Shown piece after piece: positions 9,640-18,049 of a stretch of 23,106 nucleotides of DNA. Source of the DNA: Monosporascus cannonballus (Eukaryota; Ascomycota; Sordariomycetes; Xylariales); NCBI GenBank assembly GCA_004154925.1, contig QJNS01000501.1:1-23106 (forward strand), written 5' to 3'. Every line of letters begins with the position of its first letter. The first letter of the stretch is position 1. Position numbers and translations under genes: made by a program. The notes beneath the pieces were generated by a model that saw only the letters and a list, made by a program, of their open reading frames with translations, was not told where the DNA came from and searched no databases.

Positions 9640-10490
9640 TGAGCCCAAGGCATGGACGAAGAGAGGACATTCGAGAGCTAAAAGCGAGTGCTGGCGGACC
9701 GTAGGCCAAGTTTCCAACCCAGCGACACATCACCCACCGCCCCCGAGTCACGAATGGGCCGAGCCGCCAGTCTTCCAGAGAGATATCGGAAATAACCGAG
9801 CCGCGGAGGTGGAACGCCAGCATCAGCTAGCCTCCATAACTTTGAAAAGAAGGCAAAAGAAAAGCCCGAAACGGCACTTGGGCTCTACACGAGGAGGCCA
9901 ACATTCGCCGATAACCGTTCAGCCCAAGGACACTGGTTCAGGAATGCCACGTGGACAGGACATCACTGCTGAACCAAACATCGAAAGCCAGGAGGACGAA
10001 GACCATGACAGCGATGACACAGTAGAGACTTCCAGCTAGTTAAGCTTCGGGAAGAACAATGCAACTGTGACCAGAAAGACACCAGATCCCGACGATGCGA
10101 AATGAGAGGCCTCAGATACCGAAATGAGGAACAATTGCTCTTCTCCGACGATGACGAGGGGCAATCCCAGGCTGGGGAGACCGGGAATACGGACTCTAAG
10201 ATGGCGCCTTTGCCGCCTCCCCCCAGCAATCTCAAAAGAATCCAGGGATAGATCCTACAGGCGAGGTCCCTCTATTGTCTCCATGGCGCTCTCAGAAGCC
10301 CAAGGCAGATCCTGCTGAAGAATCCTTCTGCTGCAATCCCGGAATGACCAGGAAGCTGAGAGGGGAGACGAATCTCAACCGGCTGATGAGGAGCAGCTTC
10401 TTCGTGCCGACGAGCACTACAACTGCGTGGCCAATATTGCCGCCAACCCGGCCCGCGAGCACCCCTCCGGGCATGTCTCAATCTAACTAT
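9640..10490 (+). pseudogene. Decayed coding-like region, several frames
   Basis: Protein-like open pieces follow one another in different frames. One is 9809-10039, basic then acidic, ending QEDEDHDSDDTVETSS. Next, 10040-10250 in another frame includes LREEQCNCDQKD, RNEEQLLFSDDDEGQ and MAPLPPPPSNLKR. Then 10313-10485 includes DEEQLLRADEHYN and NIAANPAREHPSGH. Breaks are single-base frame changes plus stops that could be former Gln or Arg codons. Together they suggest an acidic, charged protein that has lost its frame. A transposon gag-like protein is possible, but no zinc knuckle, reverse transcriptase or integrase was found nearby. For part of it (9640-9950) two frames are equally open, so the true frame is unclear. 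Confidence 0.35.
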
Positions 10491-10513
10491 AGAATGAGAA
10501 ACCTCCAGGATAA

Positions 10514-10835
10514 GTTCAACACGCTTTTGGGCAAGATCAGAGTACCGCCTCCGCGTCGAAGGAGGAGGAAAAGACGAAGAATGAGAACGGAGAGGAGAAG
10601 AAGGACGCCGAGCACGCCTCCGCCGCTGGTAGTACGACTACCACCACTACTACCACCGCAACCACTACCGGCCCCGCCACGCCTGTCGGTCTGCATCGGT
10701 GCCCGTCTCCGTCTCCGCCACCACCGCCGCTGCCTCCGTCCCGACCCTTAGCAGCCCCCTCCCAGCTCGCAGCCCTGCGGCAGGTGTGGGTGCCGTTTCC
10801 CCCCCAGCTCGGAAGCGCCCACGTCTGCACGCCCG
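10514..10835 (+). CDS. Possible partial coding exon cut by the gap
   Basis: A stop-free run of 107 codons with no Met start reaches the N gap. It reads as low-complexity protein: FGQDQSTASASKEEEKTKN, then a Lys/Glu-rich part, a run of eight Thr, and a Pro/Ser-rich end. A second frame from about 10680 gives an Ala/Ser/Pro stretch ending ARKRPRLHA, which looks like a nuclear localisation signal. Real fungal genes with disordered regions look like this, but so can GC-rich DNA read in any frame. It could be an internal exon whose other parts are lost in the gap, or the end of the decayed region upstream. Confidence 0.25.
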
Positions 10836-10891
10836 NNNNNNNNNNCCCCCCGGGGGGGGGGGGGGGGGGGGGGGCCCCCCCCCCCCCCCGG
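10836..10891. other. Assembly gap (N10) with poly-C/poly-G filler
   Basis: Ten N at 10836-10845 are followed by six C, over twenty G, fifteen C and GG. The homopolymers match those at both window ends. The two sides were probably linked by paired reads, so sequence may be missing and feature continuity across this point should not be assumed. Confidence 0.9.
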
Positions 10892-11410
10892 CGCCCGCAA
10901 CGCGTTGGCCTGCTACCGCCAGCCTAGTTCGTCCCCCTTTTCCTTCTCTTCGGTTTTTCTGTCTTCCCAAGCGTCTATAGGTGCGGCGTAACTAACAGCT
11001 AGGCTACATAGGTAGCGTTTGTTTCGCCACGCCTCGTATAGGGGTTATATCCCGTCCGTATACATCTGAAGCTATTCCCGGGAGGTGGTCGGCCAGACCT
11101 CCAGCTGTGCCTACCACAGACACGTGCCGGCTAGCCCGCAGGACCAGGGGAGGATGCCGGGCGTGGGGTGGAATCCGGACACCTTACGAGGGCGAAAACC
11201 GAATAACCGTCAACTTCCCGATACCCGCCCCGCGCAGGAGGGCCACGATGGCAAGGAGACTACTTCGACCAGCTGTACAAAGTGTAATGGGATGGCCTGT
11301 CGAACGAGGAATATGGAATAGGCACAGGAGATATCCCTGTTCCTATGAAACCGCGTCAGTGACTAGTTTGCTCCCCGGTTTGAGCATACCCCTTGCGTAC
11401 CAAGTGCCTT
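10892..11410. other. No supported gene after the gap
   Basis: Open frames at 11085-11321 and 11107-11475 overlap each other in different frames with no domain. No RNA gene was seen. A small TACATAGGTAGC motif lies near 11005. Confidence 0.5.
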
Positions 11411-11460
11411 CCTGTCACCAAATTCTCTCCTGTCACCCGATATTTTCCTGTCACCAAGCA
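11411..11460 (+). repeat. 18-bp minisatellite, three copies
   Basis: TGTCACC words start at 11413, 11431 and 11449, exactly 18 bp apart, in units of the form TTTCCTGTCACCNNNNNN. Two more exact-period pairs of related sequence occur at 11591/11609 and 12652/12670, on either side of the thioesterase relic. Confidence 0.6.
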
Positions 11461-11586
11461 CCCTCCTCCCTCTAGCCGCCAAGGTACTGCCCCGGAGGCA
11501 ACCCGGTAATTACTGGAGCATAGAGCGGTGACCTTGATAGACGAGCAGAGTCGGCCCGGTGACGACGTGTGGACACCCGCCCTGCT

Positions 11587-11616
11587 TTCCTATCACCAAT
11601 TACCCTCCTATCACCG
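11587..11616 (+). repeat. 18-bp minisatellite, two copies
   Basis: TTTCCTATCACC and CTCCTATCACC have their TATCACC words 18 bp apart (11591 and 11609). It is the same family as 11411-11460 with G to A in the core, and it lies directly before the thioesterase relic. Confidence 0.55.
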
Positions 11617-12383
11617 ACCGCTGAAGCGGACGACGCGTTGATGGATGCCCTGTCGGCGCTTATCAAGAAGAACGTCGACACAGCGGGGGCGGACCAAACA
11701 TTCGCGCGGAAACTGGACCTCATCTTACGGCATCACCCCAGAGCGCTCATGCACGCCAAGTGGACCCAGGCCCCTGGACTGCATTTCCAGGACGTCCTTC
11801 GGCGCGGTCGGGGGGGCTTCGGATCATGGGAAGAGCCTTTTTCACCACTTCTGCGCTTCATCATGCCCAGAAGACAGCTTTGGCGAAGAAAAGAACCACT
11901 TTCCAAAGCAGATCATAGAGATGTTCGTCAGCCGCGGCCCAAGTTTGCATTTTTCCGGATGGCGATGGAAGCATGCCGCTCCATATGGCTGCGGCCGTCA
12001 GCCAGGATAGCCAGAGCTACAAGAGAACCACCAAACGTCTCTCAGGATGGTCGCTGGGTGGGCTGCTGTCGCTCGAGATGGGGCACCAACTCGCTACGGC
12101 GCCTTCGCACGCACAGAAGTTTCGCGTCTTAGGCATGATATTCATCGATAGCGCCTATCCTCGTTACTTGGCAGATGAACACAAGGTTGAGTTACCGCTG
12201 CCGAGTGAGCCAATCGCGAAGACGCCGGAGGAGATGGAGACCATGAAGCTCAAGGAGAAAGTCGATCTCAACATGACTCATGCCCGCATGATGGTGCAGC
12301 ATTGGGATCTTCCTAAGTGGGAGGGAATCGCAGTGCCCCCGACGATAACTCCTGATCGATATTCTCGTTTTTGCTGCTGCTGA
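11617..12383 (+). pseudogene. Polyketide-synthase-type thioesterase domain, degenerate
   Basis: An alpha/beta hydrolase thioesterase of the kind that ends fungal non-reducing polyketide synthases or stands alone in such clusters. The frame open from 11919 to 12383 carries CIFPDGDGS (the family's FPDGSGS motif), the nucleophile elbow GWSLGGLLSLEM (Ser codon 12051-12053), MIFIDSAYP (end of the next strand) and VDLNMTHARMMVQHWDLP. The gap between the first motif and the elbow is only about 30 residues, much shorter than usual, so DNA seems lost. The frame ends just after PPTI, before the catalytic His. Upstream protein-like pieces (11617-11800 and 11800-11975) lie in two other frames. No acyl carrier or ketosynthase domain was found. 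A broken relic is most likely; a spliced but truncated gene is less so. Confidence 0.6.
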
Positions 12384-12644
12384 TACCCACTCTAGAACAA
12401 CGGGGGTGTGACGCCTCTGATGTTATGGTGTAGTTATATAGACAGCTCCAATGAAGACGATGTCGACGAACGAGTCATGGCGCTGCGACTCTAACGGTCC
12501 CCTACCGTCCAGGCCGGTCGGCGACGGCGACGGCACCACCCCGATCAGGCAGCTCTGCGACAGCATGGTCCGTATGACGGCATCGTCTTGGCAGGAAGAC
12601 GTCAACATGGTTCATGCACCGGATATGCTGCGGATGCTACCGAT

Positions 12645-12682
12645 ACTTTCCTGTCATCCATCAATTTCCTATCGTCCTCTTC
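12645..12682 (+). repeat. 18-bp minisatellite, two copies
   Basis: TTTCCTGTCATCC and TTTCCTATCGTCC have core words starting at 12652 and 12670, again 18 bp apart. It is a third block of the TTTCCTRTCACC family, about 270 bp after the thioesterase relic. Confidence 0.5.
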
Positions 12683-15166
12683 ACGGATTCTACGAACAGA
12701 CCATGGCAAGAGATCTCCGACAGCCGGCGGATCGTATTTCACGCCGAAAATCAAACGCTTTGGGCCGCCGGCCATGCAAACCAGGGGTACATGTATCGGA
12801 ATACCCTGCAGCATGGACAAAGACATTACGACTATTTGCAACGCCAACATCCTCATCAGCTACCGCAATAGCACCATAACCCCGCGTCGTGCCGGTTCAT
12901 CCCGTCTTCAGAGAGAGCCCTCACGTGTATAGTATTAAATTGATCTGAGGTCGAACTTTTATGCATCTCTGTAGCAGTTTCAGTGAGATATCGCCTAGCT
13001 TAGGGTGCGGCCGAGTCTTTGCGAACGTCAATACGGCGCCTCCGGTTACTCACATATCCCAGCTTTGGAGCCACCCATACACAAGGGCATCCGGGCTATG
13101 GCAAGTTGGGAGAGAGACTGATCCCCTTAGCGACTCCCTCCAGGGTCATGGCCTGATCAGTTATGAGCCCAGGGGCGGATTCGAGCTAGCTTTTGAATCC
13201 AGTCTTTGTCCACTTCGAGATCACTCTGAGACTGATATGGTTAAGTGCTATGAGATGCTATTTCGTCACGCAGCAATGGTGCCCTGAATCATTTGAGTAC
13301 GAGCCTGGGTATGTACTTTGTCTGTCTCTAACTGTACTAAACCTGATCTCCTTAGCAACCCTAGGAGTTCTCCTTTCGCGGAGTACGCGCTCGAGTGTGA
13401 GCACACTGCGCGAGTACTGAGACTGCCCCCAAAACTATACTTTGATTTGCAAATACCATCTGAGATCGCTCTCAAGCTGTACTCCAGGTCGGGGTCCTGG
13501 CTTGCCTTCCTTAGGATGCACTGAACTACTTCATTGGTGCTGCCGTGGGACTTGGCGCGTGTTCGAGATGCACTTCCCCTCCCTCGTCAAGGTGGTCTTC
13601 GATGAATACCCTCGCACGATGGAAGATGTCGAGATACGGCACCCACTGTACCACCTCGTCGGAGGCATGGACGCCAGTATCTCGAGACGAGGACGTCTCC
13701 TCTTTTCTTCGTGAAGGGCAAATGACATGCGCTTTCTCTCTTGGAGAGAGGGGTGCCTTCACCTAAAATGGAGATGACGTCTTGAGACGCCAGTGCTGGA
13801 AGCAGATACATACAAGTAAACAAGACGGAGAGCCGTCTCAGACAGCTTACTCTTAGCCATGAATATATTCGGGATTTCACTCTAACAATTGGCAGAATCT
13901 TAGCCCTTTGTCCTACGCGTGGGGTACCATCAGCGGCAAGAGGAGTGGTTTTAAGCGCCTCCGAACGGAAGATAAGGATGATCGCAGCGCCGCAGCGCCC
14001 TCGGCGAAGCGTCCTCGACCCTCTCTCACTCTTCCAACGGACGCAGCGAAAAGTCTAGTGTTGACCCTGGTGGTCGGATGCGGGCTTTCCGCAATGCCGT
14101 GTCCCGATCCGTCGACCGGGAAATTCCACGTACATCCATAGGGTCTGAGACATTCCGTCTCCCATTTCCGTTCTTGGCACTCGCCGTCAAAGGGAGATAA
14201 CGGCTATCATGACATTGACGTCGTTCCCATCGGTTGAGGTTGCAGTCCTCGTAGGAGATTTGCTGCCCAACCAGGTCCCGTTGTTAAGGCGGAGAAGACC
14301 AAAGAAGACGGAAGAGAAGGCTTCGTCGCTTCGCTCGCTGGACAGCTCAAGTTGCCATGGCTGGAGAGGGCCGATAGACGGTCTACCTGTTACGGAAAGC
14401 ATCCCTGGGAACTGGGCGCCCACATAGCCCTCAAAACCAAATAATGGGGCTTGTTAAGCGATTATGCGGCCATATATATCCCCTGTCAGACTGACCTCTG
14501 GTCGATCGCTAGGCCAGACTCAACCCCTTAGGCAGATTCCAATGACAACAATATCGCTCCGAGCTGCAGGATTCAAAACCGCGCGGTTTCCCACTACGGT
14601 GCTGAACTAAAACCATTTGGTCGTGGATGGCCCTGGTAGCTTCATGACGGTCTAATAGTCGGCATAGACATGTAGGATTCATTGATGTTACTGTTGGTCA
14701 CGAGGGGTCTCGAACCTGATGTATGTAAATCCTCAGGTCGACTTCCAACCGACTCGTTGAAAATTGGGGCTGAGACCAAGAAAGGAACACCGAGCGGGTC
14801 CTTAACGACTGGACAGTCACAACAGGGGTGCGGAGGAGAACACGGTGCCGCAAGGGTAGCGACAGCCGCCGGGGAGTCCCGGGTGAGGAGGAAGTCCGGG
14901 AACTTCATATGTTTGGCGCTGGTGGCACAGCGCCCCTTATATGGTCCAAGATCATCAAACGGAATCATCGGTTTATCAAACAATTATGCTACTGTATCGG
15001 CATCAAACCAGCCCGTATAACGGCTATAGCACGGTCGGTAGAGATGGAAAGGATAAGGGTATGGAGAGCATAAGGGGTCACAAGTGTGCATTCCAGATAC
15101 TCTATTTTATCTATCATGGTGAATAATATATAGTAAGCCAAACCTCCGTCTTTACACCTCCCGCGG
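12683..15166. other. Gene-poor region with coding-like scraps
   Basis: No intact gene. Protein-like scraps include VRDMHFPSLVKVVFDEY-type sequence in one frame around 13565-13685 (plus), a basic stretch KRSGFKRLRTEDKDDR with SAKRPRPS in 13908-14141 (plus), an open run 14238-14441 (plus) with KAEKTKEDGREGFVASL, and a 113-codon minus frame at 14642-14983 with an equally open plus frame over it. None has a domain I recognise and starts are lacking or arbitrary. They may be relics of inserted elements or chance frames. A tRNA-like word set on the minus strand near 14566-14610 is too short to be a tRNA. Confidence 0.45.
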
Positions 15167-16079
15167 TTACATCTTGCTCAACAGCGCACTGAGGGCCGTC
15201 TTGGTATCGGCGCTCGTCTCCTTGACCAGCTTCGCCATGTCCCTGAACTCGGCGATGCCGGCGTCGCCCATGGTCTCGTAGAGCCAGCTCTCGCTCGAGG
15301 CGACGGTGGCGCCCTCGGCGCGCAGGCGCGCGAGCGCAAGGGGCACCTCCTGCTCGTTGCAGCTGCTGACGCCGTCGGCGAGCACGAAGACGTCGTGGCC
15401 GGCGGCCAGCAGGTCGAGCGCCGTCTGCGTGACGCAGATGTGCGACTCGATGCCCACGATGACGACCCGGCACTGCGCGGGCGAGTCGGCGACGGACGCC
15501 GCCGCGCCGCCGGCCGTGCTGGCGAAGTGCCGCGCCAGCTCCGGAACCCACATGCTGAACTGCGTCTTGTCGATCGTCGTCGCGCCCGCGACCGCCAGCA
15601 GCGGCTCCAGCTCCGCCACGGTGCCGCCGAGGCGCGCCGCGTTCTGCGTCGTCACGTACACGGGGATGTTGAGGATCTTGGCCGCGCGCAGGACCTTCTG
15701 CGTCGTCAGGACGCTGTAATGGCAGAGGGGCCCAGTGTCAGTCAGTCACTCCCAATCTCTGGAAATCTCGGGACGGATTCGAGATGCTTTTGTGGTGGCC
15801 TAGAATTGGATGTCTAAAGCCCGGGTCGGTTTACTATACGTACACTTTGTCAAACTGCCAGATGGCGGGTGCGAACTTGTCTTGCATGTCGCAAACACTG
15901 CAGTTGGCCTATCTTAGCCGGGGTTCATACTTAAGTGTCTCCGCCATTAGGCTTAACTGACAAGATGGCCTGGTTCTCTATATATCGTTGTCAGCCATGT
16001 TTCCTTAGAAAGGGGAATACGTCGTGCATGCGACGATAGACTCACTGAGGCGTCGCTCAGGGGTAGTTTTGTCCGCCAT
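15167..16079 (-). CDS. Isochorismatase-family cysteine hydrolase
   Basis: A cysteine hydrolase of the isochorismatase/YcaC superfamily that splits amide or vinyl-ether bonds; the substrate cannot be read from sequence. Four exons on the minus strand: 16079-16046, 15977-15962, 15897-15844 and 15713-15167, giving 216 residues, the usual size. Introns are 68, 64 and 130 bp; donors are GTGAGT, GTCAGT and GTACGT. Intron 1 ends with GCTGAC and TAG. The second exon is only 16 nt, yet it restores KNQAIF-VCDMQDKF, the family's first strand. The catalytic triad is visible: Asp20 in CDMQDKF, Lys84 in DKTQFSMW, and Cys128 in VGIESHICVTQTALDLL, with the cis-peptide site before it. ADGVSSCNEQE and SESWLYE are also typical. 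Cytosolic; no signal peptide. A frame that reads straight through the introns meets a stop, so splicing is needed. Confidence 0.88.
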
Positions 16080-16651
16080 GTTGGATGAGAACCTCGAGTA
16101 AGGACTCAGGCGGAGTGATGCAGCTGGCTTATACAGCTGATAGCTTCGGTTGACTATAAGTCTTGACGGTCTTAGGATATTCGCACACAGTACAGTCATA
16201 ACAGTCCTATCAGTTTCAGACAATGCGTGGAACTGGGAATTATCGATGAAAATGGATGGCAATTTGATGAAAGACTAAACTTGGTGAGCAAGATCCCGAA
16301 CGCCGAGCTCGCAACGAAGAATGTTAAAAGCCATTCGCCCCCCACGTTGGAGCGTGGGGTCGGCCCCGACAAGATGTGGGGGAGGAGCTCATGGTCCGGT
16401 AGGTGCTTGGCATCGCATACTACAGTATATCCCTATATGTTGTTACTGGCTTAACGCAACTCTGGTGTAACCGATTGGTGGAGCGTCTTCGCTTTTACAA
16501 GTAGGGTTTCAGTTTATGGGGCCTAACTTGTAGAGTTGTGTATAGGTAACTTAGGGGGAAAGTGTATATGTGTGTATCTCCAGCTGGTGCTGGGTTGTAA
16601 TATAGATGAACTGGTTACTGGAGCGCTCAAAACCCGAGATACCCCTGACTC
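16080..16651. other. Intergenic: isochorismatase promoter and GNAT 3' flank
   Basis: Both neighbours are on the minus strand, so this holds the hydrolase gene's promoter (next to 16080) and the acetyltransferase gene's 3' end (next to 16651). Apart from the hairpin at 16340-16359 I see no structure, and the short open frames lack domains. Confidence 0.5.
16340..16359. repeat. GC-rich hairpin upstream of the hydrolase gene
   Basis: CCCCACG and CGTGGGG pair perfectly around TTGGAG. A second small palindrome, TCGGCCCCGA, follows directly at 16360-16369. It lies about 260 bp upstream of the hydrolase start codon. It may be a regulator site or part of a small repeat. Confidence 0.45.
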
Positions 16652-17407
16652 TCATTGTCCACCACGCAACTCCTGCCGGACCTGTTCCAGAGTCCTAACC
16701 TGCCTCCCATCCGTAAAATTCCCAGGGTCGAGCCACATCTCCAGCGCCGCGCCGACCTTACCCTCTTCCCAGTCATCGTCAACGACGGAGAACCAGGCGG
16801 TATCCCTGCTCCTGCCGTGCACGATGCGGTGTTTGCGGAATAGGCCCTCGTAGACGAATCCGAGCCGCTCGGCGGCGCGCCGGCTCTTCGCGTTGAGCGC
16901 GTCGCATTTCCACTCGACACGGCGGTTGCGCAGCTCCTCGAAGGCGTGCTGCATCACCAGCGCCAGCGCCTCGGTCGCCGCCGTCGTGCGCTGCAGTGCC
17001 GGCGAGAAGGTCACCCATCCGATCTCTGTGCAGCGGTGCGCAGGCTCGATGTTGAGGTACGAGAGGTAGCCGACGGGCCTGCCGGCCTTCGCTTTTACCG
17101 TACCCGCAGCCCCGTCTGAGGGGAGGTCCTGCTTGGGGATCAGAGCGTAGAAGAACGGGTCCTCCGACACGCTGAGCTGCGCTATGTGCTCCGTGAACCG
17201 TGATAGCGAGGTGAAGTTCTCGTTCTCCACCGGCATGTAGGTCCACACGGCGCTGTTGGACGGTTCGCAGAGGTGCTCGTAAAGCGCCGGCGCGTGCGCC
17301 GTGTCGAGCGGCACAAGGGTCACGTAGCGCCCTTCTATAGTTTGTCGCTCCGGCCTTAAGGCCAGCCGCGCATCAACGGGAGGGCCGAGTGGAACACCTT
17401 CAGGCAT
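16652..17407 (-). CDS. GNAT-family N-acetyltransferase (RimJ/RimL-like)
   Basis: An acetyl-CoA-dependent acetyltransferase, 251 residues, single exon. The fold is readable: the N-terminal strand GRYVTLVPLD (27-35), WTYMP (55-59), strand GRPVGYLSYLNIEPAHRCTEIGW (109-131), the acetyl-CoA pyrophosphate-binding region around SPALQRTTAATEAL (135-148) replacing the canonical Q/RxxGxG/A, helix ALVMQHAFEELRNRRVEWKCD, and LNAKSRRAAERLGFVYEGLFRKH (171-193), the RimL-type C-terminal signature. WFSVVDDDW matches the usual end of the domain. Fungal relatives of this size are mostly of unknown substrate; small molecules or protein N-termini are possible. It starts at Met 17407, with no in-frame evidence for an earlier start. 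No introns or signal peptide. Neighbours give no clue to its pathway. Confidence 0.9.
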   Translation of the reverse strand: MPEGVPLGPPVDARLALRPERQTIEGRYVTLVPLDTAHAPALYEHLCEPSNSAVWTYMPVENENFTSLSRFTEHIAQLSVSEDPFFYALIPKQDLPSDGAAGTVKAKAGRPVGYLSYLNIEPAHRCTEIGWVTFSPALQRTTAATEALALVMQHAFEELRNRRVEWKCDALNAKSRRAAERLGFVYEGLFRKHRIVHGRSRDTAWFSVVDDDWEEGKVGAALEMWLDPGNFTDGRQVRTLEQVRQELRGGQ

Positions 17408-18049
17408 GATTGCTGCTACGAGTCGTGGACTGTGTTGCCGCTTAACTGAAAAACAATGAGGGTTTCTGTGCCTCGCAACGCCGGATATTGAAGCTTAGGC
17501 ATTCTCAAATACTGATCGTCAATCGTGTTAACTGCGTATGTTCATTTATATATGCGACTTTATATGCCGGGCGTGGCCTCCAGGGTTCCGGTATGAGTCA
17601 GTGAAAGTAGGCCCCGTCAGAGGCGTTTCCAGCAGGGCCAATCACCGGCGGAGCCAACAACGTTGAAGCATACCTAGTAGTAATCAGTAAATCATTCCTG
17701 TTCTTGCTGTATTCCGTGAACAAGAAATGTTCAAGAAGAGTGTTGTCTAAGACGGTCGAGAACCCATACAACCTTAGATTCGGTTAGTGCTTTTCCTTAG
17801 TACATGCATCATCCACTTCTCGCATAGGATTTCCCTAATCGGCCATGCGTACCCACATTACGCTGGACGATGCGAAGGGATCCCGGGATTAAATATATCA
17901 TCTAGATTCCCGCGGCAGGCATTATCTCTCTCCTCTTATAGATTACGCTCGTGACCGTGTCCGTTGGATTTGCGATGATGTAGACCAATAAACCACCTTT
18001 GGCCCTGTCGTGCAAAGTAAGCGCCTAGCTAGATAATCCCCGAGACCCG
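17408..18049. other. Intergenic, 640 bp
   Basis: Promoter of the acetyltransferase gene and 3' flank of the thiamine gene (both minus strand). It is AT-richer than the genes, with no open frame worth calling and no RNA gene seen. Confidence 0.55.

Noticed and set aside
14540..14640. tRNA-like words on the minus strand (TAGTTCAGC and GGTTTTGAATCC)
   Set aside because: The two box-like words are only about 29 bases apart, too close for a tRNA, and no acceptor stem pairs.
15950..16010. ATGGCTGAC and ATGGCGGAG as alternative starts for the isochorismatase-family gene
   Set aside because: Both run into stops before the catalytic strand; the first lies in intron 1 as its branch site, the second in intron 2.
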